A stretch of 64,000 bases of DNA from an uncultured Lachnospiraceae bacterium. GTDB taxonomy: Bacteria > Bacillota > Clostridia > Lachnospirales > Lachnospiraceae. The stretch covers positions 124,001 through 188,000 of the forward strand of contig CANOEC010000001.1 in NCBI GenBank assembly GCA_947564735.1. Direction: 5' to 3'. The notes beneath the pieces were generated by a model. That model did not search any database. It worked only from the letters and a program-made list of their open reading frames with translations, and had not been told where the DNA came from. This document shows positions 1-8,379 of the stretch, one piece after another; within the stretch, counting starts at the first letter, position 1, and each line of letters begins with the position of its first letter. The position numbers were made by a program, and so were the translations under genes.

Positions 1-726
1 AACACCAATATCCCCTCCCAACAATCTACTATACTGTGTTCCAAAATTCTTCTGTCTATCTTCACTGATAGGTAATTTGGTTCCATTTATTAATGTTACT
101 GCTGTCTTTGAACGAGAGTGTATATGATGATAATTCACAAGATATGATTGATGAATTCTTAGAAAAGGAATTTTCCCACTTAGAAGCCTTCCCTCTACTT
201 CTGACAGCTTTCCATTGAATTTTTCAGTCTTATTATCTCTAAAATACACATGAATTGTTCTACCTCTGCTTTCAAAATATATAATATCAATAGAGGGAAT
301 TTTATACTCTCTATTTTTATAATGAAATGAGAAATAGAATTGCTGATTACATATTTTAAGATTTGCCTCTAAAAAGATTTTTTTAAAATTAAAGTAATCA
401 ATAGGTTTCTTGATAAACGCAAAAACATTCAACCTAAATAACTCAATCATATATTTGTCATATCCGGAAATGTAAATCAATAACGCATTTTCGTCTATTT
501 TTCTAATATTTTTAGCCGTCGTTATCCCATCTCCACTATTCATCTGTATATCCAAATATATTATATCGTATTTTATTCCATTAACTATTTCTTTTTCTAA
601 CCCATTTCCACTAAAGAAAACATCCGTATCAAACGAGATACCTTCCTTACCGCAAATTTCATGAATCATGTTATCTATTTGACCAGTAATAATTTCTTCA
701 TCATCACAAATAGCTATCTTTATCAT
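1..726 (-). CDS. LytTR-family response regulator (partial, C-terminus beyond window)
   Basis: The reading frame runs off the left edge, giving 242 residues without a stop. The N-terminus is a receiver domain: acidic pair in ICDDEE (residues 6-11), phospho-acceptor Asp59 in YLDIQM, and a conserved Lys in FIKKP. A LytTR DNA-binding domain follows from about residue 135, with the typical FLRIHQSYLVN and LPISEDR segments. The family (AgrA, ComE) activates peptide-linked operons in Gram-positive bacteria. It lies on the same strand as, and downstream of, the peptide/transporter operon, with a broken IS200-like element in between, so it is the likely regulator of that operon (inference). The partner kinase would be expected just outside the window. 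A GGGA ribosome binding site precedes the ATG. Confidence 0.9.
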   Translation of the reverse strand, partial: MIKIAICDDEEIITGQIDNMIHEICGKEGISFDTDVFFSGNGLEKEIVNGIKYDIIYLDIQMNSGDGITTAKNIRKIDENALLIYISGYDKYMIELFRLNVFAFIKKPIDYFNFKKIFLEANLKICNQQFYFSFHYKNREYKIPSIDIIYFESRGRTIHVYFRDNKTEKFNGKLSEVEGRLLSGKIPFLRIHQSYLVNYHHIHSRSKTAVTLINGTKLPISEDRQKNFGTQYSRLLGGDIGV

Positions 727-793
727 TTGCATTCCCTTTTATAATATATTGCCTAAATTCATAGTTTATTTGCAATAAAAATAATTTTCTATA

Positions 794-812
794 ATGCAAT
801 GACTAATTGCAT
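794..812. promoter_or_regulatory. Palindrome upstream of the response regulator
   Basis: ATGCAAT and ATTGCAT form a perfect 7-bp inverted repeat around a 5-nt centre, with further partial A/T pairing outside. It sits about 70 bp upstream of the regulator start in very A+T-rich DNA. It could be an operator or an mRNA hairpin. No binding protein can be named. Confidence 0.35.
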
Positions 813-1018
813 ATTATTAATATGTTGTCTTTTATATTATAACCTCTCCAAAAAAATGCTACAATACAAAACAAACAATACACAATGTCAAGACTACCGG
901 CTTAGCCAGTAGCCTGCTCTGCCCCTATAAAGGGCTTTCTCGGCGCTTCCTTACTCCGGCGCAGCCCCATAAGGGGCTTGCTGGTTTGCTTTGACTTCCT
1001 ACTGCCACTCCAAGTGGC

Positions 1019-1494
1019 TTATTTCTTGTTTTTCTTCTCCGGCTCACCCGTAAACGGGTCGATATACTCTACCAGTGACATCTGGTCGTATTCTAAATCC
1101 TCTTTCAGCTGATTCTGGATATACGTTTTGATTGCAGCTGTGTTCTTCCCTACTGTATCTACATAATATCCTCTGCACCAAAAATGCCTGTTCCCATATT
1201 TGTCTTCAAATTCGCATGTTTCTCAAATATCATTAGGGAACTTTTCCCTTTCAAATATCCTACTATCTCTGATACCGAATATTTGGGCGGTATCCTCACC
1301 AGCATATGGATATGATCCGGGCAGCATTCGGCTTCTATGATCTCTATCCCTTTTCTGCGGCATAGTGTTCCTAATATCTGACCTACATCTGCCTTAATGT
1401 CTTTATACATCACCTGTCTGCGGTATTTTGGTGCAAAAACTATATGATACTTGCATTCCCATTTTGTATGGGCTAAACTATTTGTTGTGTCCAT
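1019..1494 (-). pseudogene. tnpA: IS200-like Y1 transposase tnpA, frameshifted
   Basis: Residues 1-104 read as a normal IS200 TnpA, with the HUH motif in CCPDHIHMLV and the conserved KYHIVFAPKYRR start. After residue 104 the frame ends early at a TAG. In the -1 frame the expected continuation appears: YGNRHFW, CRGYYVDTVGKN (containing the catalytic Tyr), then a C-terminus EPEKKNKK and TAA. One missing T after the NLK codons explains this, because restoring it gives the usual NLKYKYGNR. Intact length would be 158 aa, normal for the family. The missing base separates the HUH histidines from the catalytic tyrosine, so the protein should be inactive. A sequencing error is the alternative. Confidence 0.88.
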
Positions 1495-1503
1495 CTTGGG
1501 CTC

Positions 1504-1557
1504 CTCCTGTGTTGTATTTTTGTGGTTTGCAGACCTACTTTTATACTAACACAGGAG
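1504..1557 (-). promoter_or_regulatory. Stem sequestering the tnpA ribosome binding site
   Basis: CTCCTGTGTT and AACACAGGAG are perfect 10-nt arms around a 34-nt loop. In the tnpA transcript the proximal arm contains most of the AGGAGGAG ribosome binding site, so folding would block translation. A 5' stem blocking translation is established for IS200 of enterobacteria; its use here is inferred from the matching position. Confidence 0.65.
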
Positions 1558-1628
1558 TTTCTTTTATCTAAAGATCTGCCCTCCCCCTGCATAGCAGGGG
1601 GTTTATTTTTGTCTGTGACACAATAAGC

Positions 1629-1661
1629 GCATAGTTTTAAGGTTCAACCTCAAAACTATGC
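1629..1661. terminator. Long hairpin downstream of the FtsX gene
   Basis: GCATAGTTTT pairs with AAAACTATGC, and after one mismatch AGGTT pairs with AACCT around a 1-nt loop. It starts about 40 bp after the stop of the permease gene, where the peptide operon should end. There is no clean T-tract on the minus strand, so it may be a 3' mRNA-stabilising hairpin or a weak terminator. Confidence 0.4.
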
Positions 1662-1700
1662 CCTTACGATTCAGCTTCTATAAAAACTATGTTTTCAATG

Positions 1701-4274
1701 TTATTTAGAATTATTTATTTCTTTTTTCTTTGTTTCACTAGAATATAAAAATAATGGTAAAAAAATACTTACTAAAAACATTACAAAAGAAGTACAGAAA
1801 ATGTAAATAACAGGATATTTAAATGCAAAATAGGAAACTTCATTATGCATTAATTTTCCAACCATAAACAAAATTCCATTTCCCAAAGTTAATATGAATG
1901 CTAATGTAGACATACAATAAAAAACACCTTCATAAACCAATATTGCCTTTAACTGTTTCACTGTCATCCCGATTTTTCTCATAATGATAAGTTCTTTGCT
2001 CCTGCTCATATAGCTTGTAAGAAGCGTATTATAATAACTCACAAATGCAAAAAGTATTAAAATTCCACTAAATCCTCCCATAATAATTCGTATTGCTGAA
2101 ATATAATTCTGCTCTTTAGCCAAGATATCGGAACTAGCCGTCATATAATAAGTATTGGTAATTTCTGAATTTTGATTCGCATCCCGTAAAATACCTTGGA
2201 TTATATTTTTTATCTCCTGCTCATACTCTTCGCTGACATCAAAAGAAATATTGTAAATAATCGGCTTCATATCTAATGCCGTCATTGTTTTTTCACTAAT
2301 AATAATATAGTTTAGATTCTTACCATCCCATGGCATATTTAGCTCTGGAAATCCATTTTCTGAAAAATCCAAATAACCACAACAAATAAACTCAAAATCA
2401 TTCCCACTCTCTTCAAAAAGAATCCCTGAGAGCTTCTGCCCTATCATCACGTCAGCTTCCTCTGTCTGTTTAGCAGATAATTCATGATTATGCAGTAAAA
2501 TGAAACCATTTCCCTCCTTTAAAGTATTTATATCTGTACCATATCCTTTTCTCTTAACATACGTTTCCAACTTATCTATCCATTCTTCCGAAACCACCTG
2601 TACTGTCAGCTCCGTAATAATTTCTGAATCATATTGCCATGAATCAATCCTCGGTTTTATTGCCTCTGACTTATAATTAAATGTTCCAAATCCCCCAACA
2701 CATTTATTTATATTATCACCCTTTATTCCTGTCATTTTTATAATTTCAGAAATAATTTCTTCTGACACCAGCTCGTGTCCTTTCAAATCTTCCGAAGCAT
2801 ATCCCTCATTCAAACGAAGATAATATTCCACTGCTTCTTTCGTAACACCAACCTCAAAATCCGGTTCCTGACAAATTTTGTTTGTTTGGTCTAAACCATT
2901 ACTTATTACAACTGCCAATAAAAAAACTTCAATACCGATAAATAAAGAACTTATCGTTACTAACATCTTCTTTCTGTTTCTTGTAAAATTTCTCCATGCT
3001 ATACTTAAAATGCCAAATCTTTTTGAATGCCTGTTGAAAATATATGGCATATTAATTTTTTCTTCACATTTTGAGCATTCTATCGGAGATAACTTCATAA
3101 CAGTACGAATACAACATCCAAAGGCAAACGCTTCACCTATTCCGCACAAAATCACCGCTGCAATCAACATTTCCCCTGAATATAGCTCTTTATGATTTAT
3201 ATTTCCATTTCCCACAAGATACATTTTTTCTAACAATGGCGGTAAAATAAATTTGACAGCCAGACTGCCAAATAGTATTCCCAGCATACATCCCGATAAT
3301 ATAATTCTTAACTCTGAAAAAAGAAATATTTCTCTAATCTGTTTTGGTTCTGCTCCAACCACTTTCAACAATCCATATTCCTGTTTTTCCTTACTAACCG
3401 ATATAGAAAAAATATTATAAATGAATAAATTCATGCTAAGTGTTATCAACACTATTCCGAACAATGCAAATATGCAGTTTCCAATCATACTCCGAATGGT
3501 TTTCGACGCACCCTCATTCATGATTAACAGATTCTGTTCATCTTCCAGTACGATATCCGTATTAATCTGTTTTTCCACCTGAGCAGAATTCATCCATAAC
3601 TTATCCGATTTTATCAACGCATCATTTATAAAGGAAAAACGATTCTGTTGCTCTGCAAACTCTTCTGAAAAAAATGCTTTCGGAAGTTTCTCAACATCTT
3701 CTACGTAATCTGTATAATAACCTGATAATTGAAAAGTCATATCAATATCCTCTGTACCGTTCCTAAACCAATCGAATAGAACAATATGTACTGGCAGCTC
3801 CATTCCTATTTCTGGTTCTTCAATTCCCAGATTATTTAAAACTCGAACCGACAACATAATCTCGTTGAAATTTTCAGGATACCTTCCCACAACATTATCA
3901 TATGCGGGCAAATACATTTTTTCAAAGCATTCATCACTGACCACACTACAGGTAGCAACTTTTTTACTATCCTGATACCAAACTCCGAAATTACGAACAA
4001 TTCCTAGTTCATCTACATAATCTAATTCTTTCAAATTTTGATATTGCTCTTCAGACACATTTTCCAAAATAGCAGTGGCAAAATTACCATTTTCTCTTAT
4101 TCTTTTTAGATCATCCGCTTTCACTCTGCCATTAACTATAGTTAACAATAAAAATAATGCCATTATCGAAAATGCCGTCGTCGCCTCTAAAATAATATTT
4201 CTTTTACGATTTCCAGCTGCAAAAGCATTAGAAATTTTTAAGAGAATCTGTTTTTTCTTAAATATAGTTTTCAT
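1701..4274 (-). CDS. FtsX/MacB-type ABC transporter permease
   Basis: An 857-aa membrane protein with the layout of large FtsX-domain permeases: one N-terminal membrane helix (about residues 27-50), a long extracellular domain, three helices around 265-390, another helix near 440, a second extracellular domain, and three C-terminal helices. The middle and C-terminal triplets each match an FtsX domain (segments such as SKEKQEYGLLKVVGAEPKQI and SRSKELIIMRKIGMT). It overlaps the upstream ATPase gene by one base, so the two are translationally coupled. Such pairs commonly expel or sense antimicrobial peptides, as in BceAB and lantibiotic immunity systems. Here the likely role is self-protection from the peptide encoded upstream, or its release. 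This is inference from the operon. Confidence 0.85.
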   Translation of the reverse strand: MKTIFKKKQILLKISNAFAAGNRKRNIILEATTAFSIMALFLLLTIVNGRVKADDLKRIRENGNFATAILENVSEEQYQNLKELDYVDELGIVRNFGVWYQDSKKVATCSVVSDECFEKMYLPAYDNVVGRYPENFNEIMLSVRVLNNLGIEEPEIGMELPVHIVLFDWFRNGTEDIDMTFQLSGYYTDYVEDVEKLPKAFFSEEFAEQQNRFSFINDALIKSDKLWMNSAQVEKQINTDIVLEDEQNLLIMNEGASKTIRSMIGNCIFALFGIVLITLSMNLFIYNIFSISVSKEKQEYGLLKVVGAEPKQIREIFLFSELRIILSGCMLGILFGSLAVKFILPPLLEKMYLVGNGNINHKELYSGEMLIAAVILCGIGEAFAFGCCIRTVMKLSPIECSKCEEKINMPYIFNRHSKRFGILSIAWRNFTRNRKKMLVTISSLFIGIEVFLLAVVISNGLDQTNKICQEPDFEVGVTKEAVEYYLRLNEGYASEDLKGHELVSEEIISEIIKMTGIKGDNINKCVGGFGTFNYKSEAIKPRIDSWQYDSEIITELTVQVVSEEWIDKLETYVKRKGYGTDINTLKEGNGFILLHNHELSAKQTEEADVMIGQKLSGILFEESGNDFEFICCGYLDFSENGFPELNMPWDGKNLNYIIISEKTMTALDMKPIIYNISFDVSEEYEQEIKNIIQGILRDANQNSEITNTYYMTASSDILAKEQNYISAIRIIMGGFSGILILFAFVSYYNTLLTSYMSRSKELIIMRKIGMTVKQLKAILVYEGVFYCMSTLAFILTLGNGILFMVGKLMHNEVSYFAFKYPVIYIFCTSFVMFLVSIFLPLFLYSSETKKKEINNSK

Positions 4275-4936
4275 TATAGAATTTTTCCATCTTCAATGCG
4301 GATAATCCGGTCAGCTTTTATTGCAATTTCTTCATTATGAGTGACTATTGCAACAGTTTGATTATATAGAGCAGAAAAATTTTTCATTAATGCGACAACT
4401 TCTCTGCTTCCTCTGCTATCCAAATTCCCGGTTGGCTCATCTGCCAAAACGATTGCCGGCTTTGTTATCAATGCTCTTGCTATAGCAACACGCTGTTGCT
4501 GTCCCCCGGATAAAGTATTTGGCATCTGCCATAAGTTTTCCTTAATTTTCAGATAATCAGAAATTTCATTAACAAAGTCTTCATCAACGTCGGTTCCTTC
4601 CAGCTTCAATGGTAAAATAATATTTTCATATGAAGTTAATACGGGAATCAAATTGTAATTCTGAAAAACAAACCCTATATTTCGCCGTCTGAAAATACTT
4701 AACTCTTCTTCCGTCATATCACAAATCGGAACATCCTCAATATAAACCATTCCTTTGGACGGACGATCCAATCCCCCGATTATGTTTAAAAGTGTTGTTT
4801 TTCCACTTCCGGAGGCTCCGACAATAGCAACAAACTCACCTTTCTCAATCTCTAACGATACATTATTTAATACACAAATCTCGTTATGACAATTTAAATA
4901 CTTTTTTGTGAGTGCAACTATTCTGACTGCTTTCAT
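4274..4936 (-). CDS. LolD/MacB-type ABC transporter ATPase
   Basis: A 220-aa single-domain ATPase of usual length for partners of FtsX permeases. Visible motifs in order: Walker A GASGSGKTT (about 40-48), Q-loop VFQNYNL, signature LSGGQQQR, Walker B IVLADEP followed by TGNLDS, and the switch His in VTHNEE. The TGNLDS D-loop is characteristic of the MacB/LolD/BceA group. It powers the permease encoded directly downstream. The gene starts 47 bp after the thioredoxin-like gene and belongs to the same minus-strand operon. Confidence 0.92.
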   Translation of the reverse strand: MKAVRIVALTKKYLNCHNEICVLNNVSLEIEKGEFVAIVGASGSGKTTLLNIIGGLDRPSKGMVYIEDVPICDMTEEELSIFRRRNIGFVFQNYNLIPVLTSYENIILPLKLEGTDVDEDFVNEISDYLKIKENLWQMPNTLSGGQQQRVAIARALITKPAIVLADEPTGNLDSRGSREVVALMKNFSALYNQTVAIVTHNEEIAIKADRIIRIEDGKIL

Positions 4937-4983
4937 ATCCAGTTCCTTCTATTTCCCAATGGCATTCAGAGATTCATACATAA

Positions 4984-5646
4984 TTATTCTAAATTCCAGT
5001 ATTTATCTAACGGCTCTGTATCACTACCCAAATATTCTATAATTTCTTTATCATCAAAATAATACTTTATAACATTATTGCTGTCAAACTCAACTAAAAT
5101 GGGAATTGCTGGCACACAAAAATTGTCTATTTGGAAATCACTTTTTTCCAAAACCGGATGTGTATAGACAGCATATATTTTCCCAGCTTCCTTACCTTTA
5201 TGTAATTCTACATACCTTTCATTCGCTAACACAATTTTATAGTCAATTGCCGGATATTGCTCTTTTATATCTTTTTCCGTTAAATCATTATAATATTTTA
5301 TATCACCATTACTTAACATTTCTCCAATTTCAACATCATATTTTAATTCATGTTCATCCCAGTCATAACCAATTATATTTTCGCACAATTCCGGATCAAC
5401 CATATAGACTGTTAAATTGCTACTCAGATCATTTATATCTTTCTCTATATTTTTACAATATCGGCAATCCTCCCTACTAAAATATACATAAAAATGTCCT
5501 TTCGTATTAAAGATTTCATTCAATGATACTTGTTCAACATTAGAATTTAGAACTTCCTCCTTAGCCATAGGAATTAACCTATATATTAATATGCCAAATA
5601 CTACAATAATAATCGACATAATTATAATTTTTATTTTTTTTTCCAT
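4984..5646 (-). CDS. Membrane-anchored thioredoxin-fold protein of the peptide operon
   Basis: I chose the ATG of MEKKIK because GAGG lies 8 nt upstream and the preceding gene stops 10 bp before; an in-frame ATG 16 codons earlier lies inside that gene. The 220-aa product has a positively charged N-terminus, one membrane helix (about 7-26) and an extracellular domain. A CRYC redox motif sits at 61-64 after the strand HFYVYFSRED, as in thioredoxins and bacteriocin-accessory proteins. IP in the segment VPAIPILVEF could be the cis-proline loop. Because the peptide exported by this operon has five cysteines, a role in forming or sorting its disulfides outside the cell is likely (inference). The sequence between the CxxC and the cis-proline is longer than in a minimal thioredoxin. 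Confidence 0.8.
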   Translation of the reverse strand: MEKKIKIIIMSIIIVVFGILIYRLIPMAKEEVLNSNVEQVSLNEIFNTKGHFYVYFSREDCRYCKNIEKDINDLSSNLTVYMVDPELCENIIGYDWDEHELKYDVEIGEMLSNGDIKYYNDLTEKDIKEQYPAIDYKIVLANERYVELHKGKEAGKIYAVYTHPVLEKSDFQIDNFCVPAIPILVEFDSNNVIKYYFDDKEIIEYLGSDTEPLDKYWNLE

Positions 5647-5656
5647 TCTTTTGTCC

Positions 5657-7807
5657 TCATACTTCCATATGTTTTTTATATTCTGGGAAATCATTCAATA
5701 ACTCATCAAGCTTTCCTTTAGCTATGATTTTCCCCTCATCGATTACATAAATACAATCAAAATCCCTTAAGTTATCTAACCTATGTGTGATAACAATTAA
5801 AGCTATATCTTCATCTTTTTTTAGATATTCCATAATTTTACTCTCACTAAAAGAATCCATACCATTCGTTGCTTCATCTAAAATCAGCATCTGCGGTTCA
5901 CGCAATATTGCTCTTGCTATTGCTAACTTTTGTTTTTGACCTTTTGATAAATTAGAACCCTTTTCTTCTAAAATACTTTCATAAAATCTCGGCAAAAGTT
6001 TAACAAAATCATGTACTCCTATTATTTTTGCAACATGAAGCATTTTTTCATCCGAAATATTTTCATTTCCAAATTTCAAATTTTCTTTTATATTTGATGA
6101 AAATATAAAATCCTCTTGTGAAACATAAATAATATTTTTACGAATGGATTTTCTCCCTATATTTGAAATGTCTTCATTATCAAAATAAATATGACCGCTA
6201 TTACCAGAATAAAGCTTTACTAATAATTTAGCCAACGTTGTCTTTCCAGAACCATTGCCACCAATAATCGCAATTTTTTCTCCTTTTGATATGCTAAAAT
6301 TAACTTTCTTTAAAACTCTGCATTCACTATTATATGTAAAATCGATATTATCAAAAACAATTTTATTTATATTCAATAAATTTTTTCCCTTTTCATCTTC
6401 CGACATAGACTGTATAATAATGTCCAATCTTTCCATTGCAACTTGCGCTGCATGAAATTGTGGTTGTATATCAACAATATCATCTATTGAATTTAATAAA
6501 TATCCAATAAGAACATTATACGCCACAAGATCTCCAACTGTAATATTCCCATATATAACTGCAATTGCTCCAACACACATTATTACAAATCTTCCCAGAC
6601 TACTAATAATGGTTTTTAGCGCTGTCTGATTATTTTCTATATCAGCTAACTTAACAATTGAATTTTGCCAATTCAGAAGTTTTTGTTTACCCATTTCATA
6701 AAATTTACTTTCTTGACAATATACTTTAATTGTCTCAATCCCTTCTAAAGAATCAACTAAATAACTCATCATATTAGCTTGTGAAATCATTTGTTTAGAA
6801 TTATATATTAAATAATTGTTTCTAAATAATACTGTAACAAACAAATATCCTAGACACATCAATAATACCATTATTAGAAGTTTTGTACCCTTTAAACTCA
6901 AAATTATTCCTATTATGATAATTAGTATAAGATCTATTGGCATTATTAATACGCTCGTTACTAGTATTTCTTGAATTTTATTTATATCTTGAAACCGAGA
7001 AATAAATTCTCCGTTTTTCCGACCATTCAAAAAACTAATTGGCAAATTCAAAACTTTCTGATAATATTCTAAAGATAATTTCAAATTTATATTTTTACTT
7101 ATTTCCAATGCTTTTTTTACTCTCAGTTTATTTATATAAACATTAATAATATTCAATATTATAAAAAAAAGCGTATATAAAATAAGAGAATTAACCCACA
7201 TCTTAGGAATTAATACATCCAACATGACTTTGTAATAATAAACATTTAACATATTAAAAAACATCGAAAAAAGAGATAAGAAAAAAATTTGTAAAGATAA
7301 TTTTTTCTCTGCAAAAATCAATTTTCCAAATGAATGTCCGTCTTTTTCCTTTACTATAATTTCCTTAAAGTTTTCTCCCGGTTCCACAAATATTAAAATA
7401 CCACTCCAAACATAAGGCGATTTTTCAGAAAAAAAAGAATTAAAAAAATCTTTTTTATCAATACACATCAATCCTATAGCCGGATCACTTATTATAATTT
7501 TCTCTTTCTTAATTGTATAAATTATTAAATAATGTCCTACTCCATCCTCCAAAAAAACGTGTGCTATACAAGGTACAGAAATAACATCTTCATTAAATGT
7601 TTCCATTTTCTTTGCAGCATTAGCTTTTAACCCAACTTTTTCACACGCTTTTATAATGTCAAAAACACTTGACCCCTCTTTGTTCATATTGGTATATTGC
7701 TGAAGCTTAGATAATGAAACTTTCTTTCCATAATACCATGAAATTGAAGCTATACAGGCACTCGCACAATCTGTTGATTCATACTGCTTGACACTTTTAT
7801 ATTTCAT
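5657..7807 (-). CDS. Peptidase-containing (C39) bacteriocin ABC exporter
   Basis: A 716-aa protein combining three domains. The N-terminal C39 peptidase (about 1-130) has Gln8, Cys14 in STDCASAC, His92 in GHYLII and Asp108 in SDPA, the complete catalytic set. Six membrane helices follow (about 165-440). The C-terminal ATPase has GGNGSGKTT, LSKGQKQKLAIARA and LILDEATNG. These proteins cut leaders after a Gly-Gly pair and export the mature peptide in one step. The substrate is almost certainly the GG-leader peptide encoded 137 bp upstream. Strongly A+T-rich codon use sets it apart from the genes to the right. Confidence 0.95.
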   Translation of the reverse strand: MKYKSVKQYESTDCASACIASISWYYGKKVSLSKLQQYTNMNKEGSSVFDIIKACEKVGLKANAAKKMETFNEDVISVPCIAHVFLEDGVGHYLIIYTIKKEKIIISDPAIGLMCIDKKDFFNSFFSEKSPYVWSGILIFVEPGENFKEIIVKEKDGHSFGKLIFAEKKLSLQIFFLSLFSMFFNMLNVYYYKVMLDVLIPKMWVNSLILYTLFFIILNIINVYINKLRVKKALEISKNINLKLSLEYYQKVLNLPISFLNGRKNGEFISRFQDINKIQEILVTSVLIMPIDLILIIIIGIILSLKGTKLLIMVLLMCLGYLFVTVLFRNNYLIYNSKQMISQANMMSYLVDSLEGIETIKVYCQESKFYEMGKQKLLNWQNSIVKLADIENNQTALKTIISSLGRFVIMCVGAIAVIYGNITVGDLVAYNVLIGYLLNSIDDIVDIQPQFHAAQVAMERLDIIIQSMSEDEKGKNLLNINKIVFDNIDFTYNSECRVLKKVNFSISKGEKIAIIGGNGSGKTTLAKLLVKLYSGNSGHIYFDNEDISNIGRKSIRKNIIYVSQEDFIFSSNIKENLKFGNENISDEKMLHVAKIIGVHDFVKLLPRFYESILEEKGSNLSKGQKQKLAIARAILREPQMLILDEATNGMDSFSESKIMEYLKKDEDIALIVITHRLDNLRDFDCIYVIDEGKIIAKGKLDELLNDFPEYKKHMEV

Positions 7808-7880
7808 ATTGTATTCTTCCTTTGAATTAATCCAATAAAATTTTGTTACTTTTATATTTTATAATTCAAATCATTGTGGT

Positions 7881-7918
7881 CTAAAAGAACTGAATCCATT
7901 AAATAAAAGATTCAGCTC
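7881..7918 (-). terminator. Attenuating terminator between the peptide gene and its exporter
   Basis: On the minus strand GAGCTGAATC pairs with GATTCAGTTC (one G-U pair) around a 12-nt loop, followed by TTTT. It lies between the peptide stop codon and the exporter start. Partial terminators at this place are common in bacteriocin operons and raise peptide mRNA over transporter mRNA. Function here is inferred. Confidence 0.65.
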
Positions 7919-7944
7919 TCTTAGCACCAAACTATAGTATTGCA

Positions 7945-8145
7945 TTAGTTAAAGCCACAATCTTCATAGCAGAACTGAACATACTTGCTTGCTTTATCCT
8001 GACTAACTGCCAGATATTCTGCAACTTTTTTCTGCAATGCAGCTGTGTCTGCCGGGCAGCAAAAATAGTATCCATAATTAGAATTACATTTTCCACCCTT
8101 TACAGATTTCATTTCAGTCAATGAAAGTTCTTTCATTCCTGTCAT
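7945..8145 (-). CDS. Double-glycine leader peptide, five-cysteine bacteriocin-like precursor
   Basis: A 66-aa precursor with ribosome binding site GAGGAGG 7 nt before the ATG. Residues 1-18 form a classic double-glycine leader (ELSLTEMKSVKGG pattern). Cleavage after Gly18 would release a 48-aa core starting KCNSNYGYYFCC. Cysteines are at core positions 2, 11, 12, 41 and 45, separated by a charged helical stretch that contains no Cys. There is no YGNGV box, so it is not a pediocin-type peptide, and no lanthionine or radical-SAM enzyme gene is visible nearby. The C39 exporter, the thioredoxin-like protein and the ABC pair follow on the same strand. I recognise the class but not a named family. 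A signalling peptide is the alternative to a bacteriocin. Confidence 0.85.
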   Translation of the reverse strand: MTGMKELSLTEMKSVKGGKCNSNYGYYFCCPADTAALQKKVAEYLAVSQDKASKYVQFCYEDCGFN

Positions 8146-8152
8146 AGTTTTT

Positions 8153-8181
8153 CCTCCTCTCTTTTCATTTATATTAACGAC
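8153..8181 (-). promoter_or_regulatory. Candidate promoter of the peptide operon
   Basis: TATAAA (8168-8173) would place the transcript start just ahead of the GAGGAGG ribosome binding site (8153-8159). No TTGACA-like box lies 16-18 bp upstream, which suggests an activator-dependent promoter. GTCGTT (8176-8181) abuts the -10 box, as it does at the two LytTR-linked promoters near 16.8-16.9 kb. Confidence 0.4.
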
Positions 8182-8379
8182 GGAGAACCATCATTAATAC
8201 CTTTCCAAATGAATGATTGTTATTATTGATTGATAACTAATTTATAATTCAATTAAATCATATAAGTTTTTTATTTTTTCAATCCTGTCATAAATACCCG
8301 ATTCGTTGCCAATTTTTCTTTCAATATTTGAATCAAAATAATGATTTTGGTCGATTGCAATCCGACTTTCCCGTTTTAT

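Larger units (their letters stand above)
890..1601 (-). mobile_element. IS200/IS605-type insertion sequence, defective
   Basis: The element has a Y1-type transposase gene flanked by subterminal hairpins rather than terminal inverted repeats, as in the IS200/IS605 family. At the distal end, CTACCGGCT pairs with AGCCAGTAG (894-912, one mismatch), and AGCCCC pairs with GGGGCT (963-978). At the proximal end, CCCCCTGC pairs with GCAGGGGG around a 3-nt loop (1583-1601). The exact cleavage sites cannot be fixed by eye, so the ends are approximate. The transposase is frameshifted, so this copy should not move by itself. No accessory tnpB is present. Confidence 0.75.

Noticed and set aside
1504-1557. 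Terminal inverted repeat of the IS element
   Set aside because: The arms lie inside the tnpA leader and cover its ribosome binding site; IS200-type elements have no terminal inverted repeats.
7945-8145. Pediocin-like (class IIa) bacteriocin
   Set aside because: The core has NYGYYFCC but no YGNGV box and no matching two-Cys hairpin spacing.
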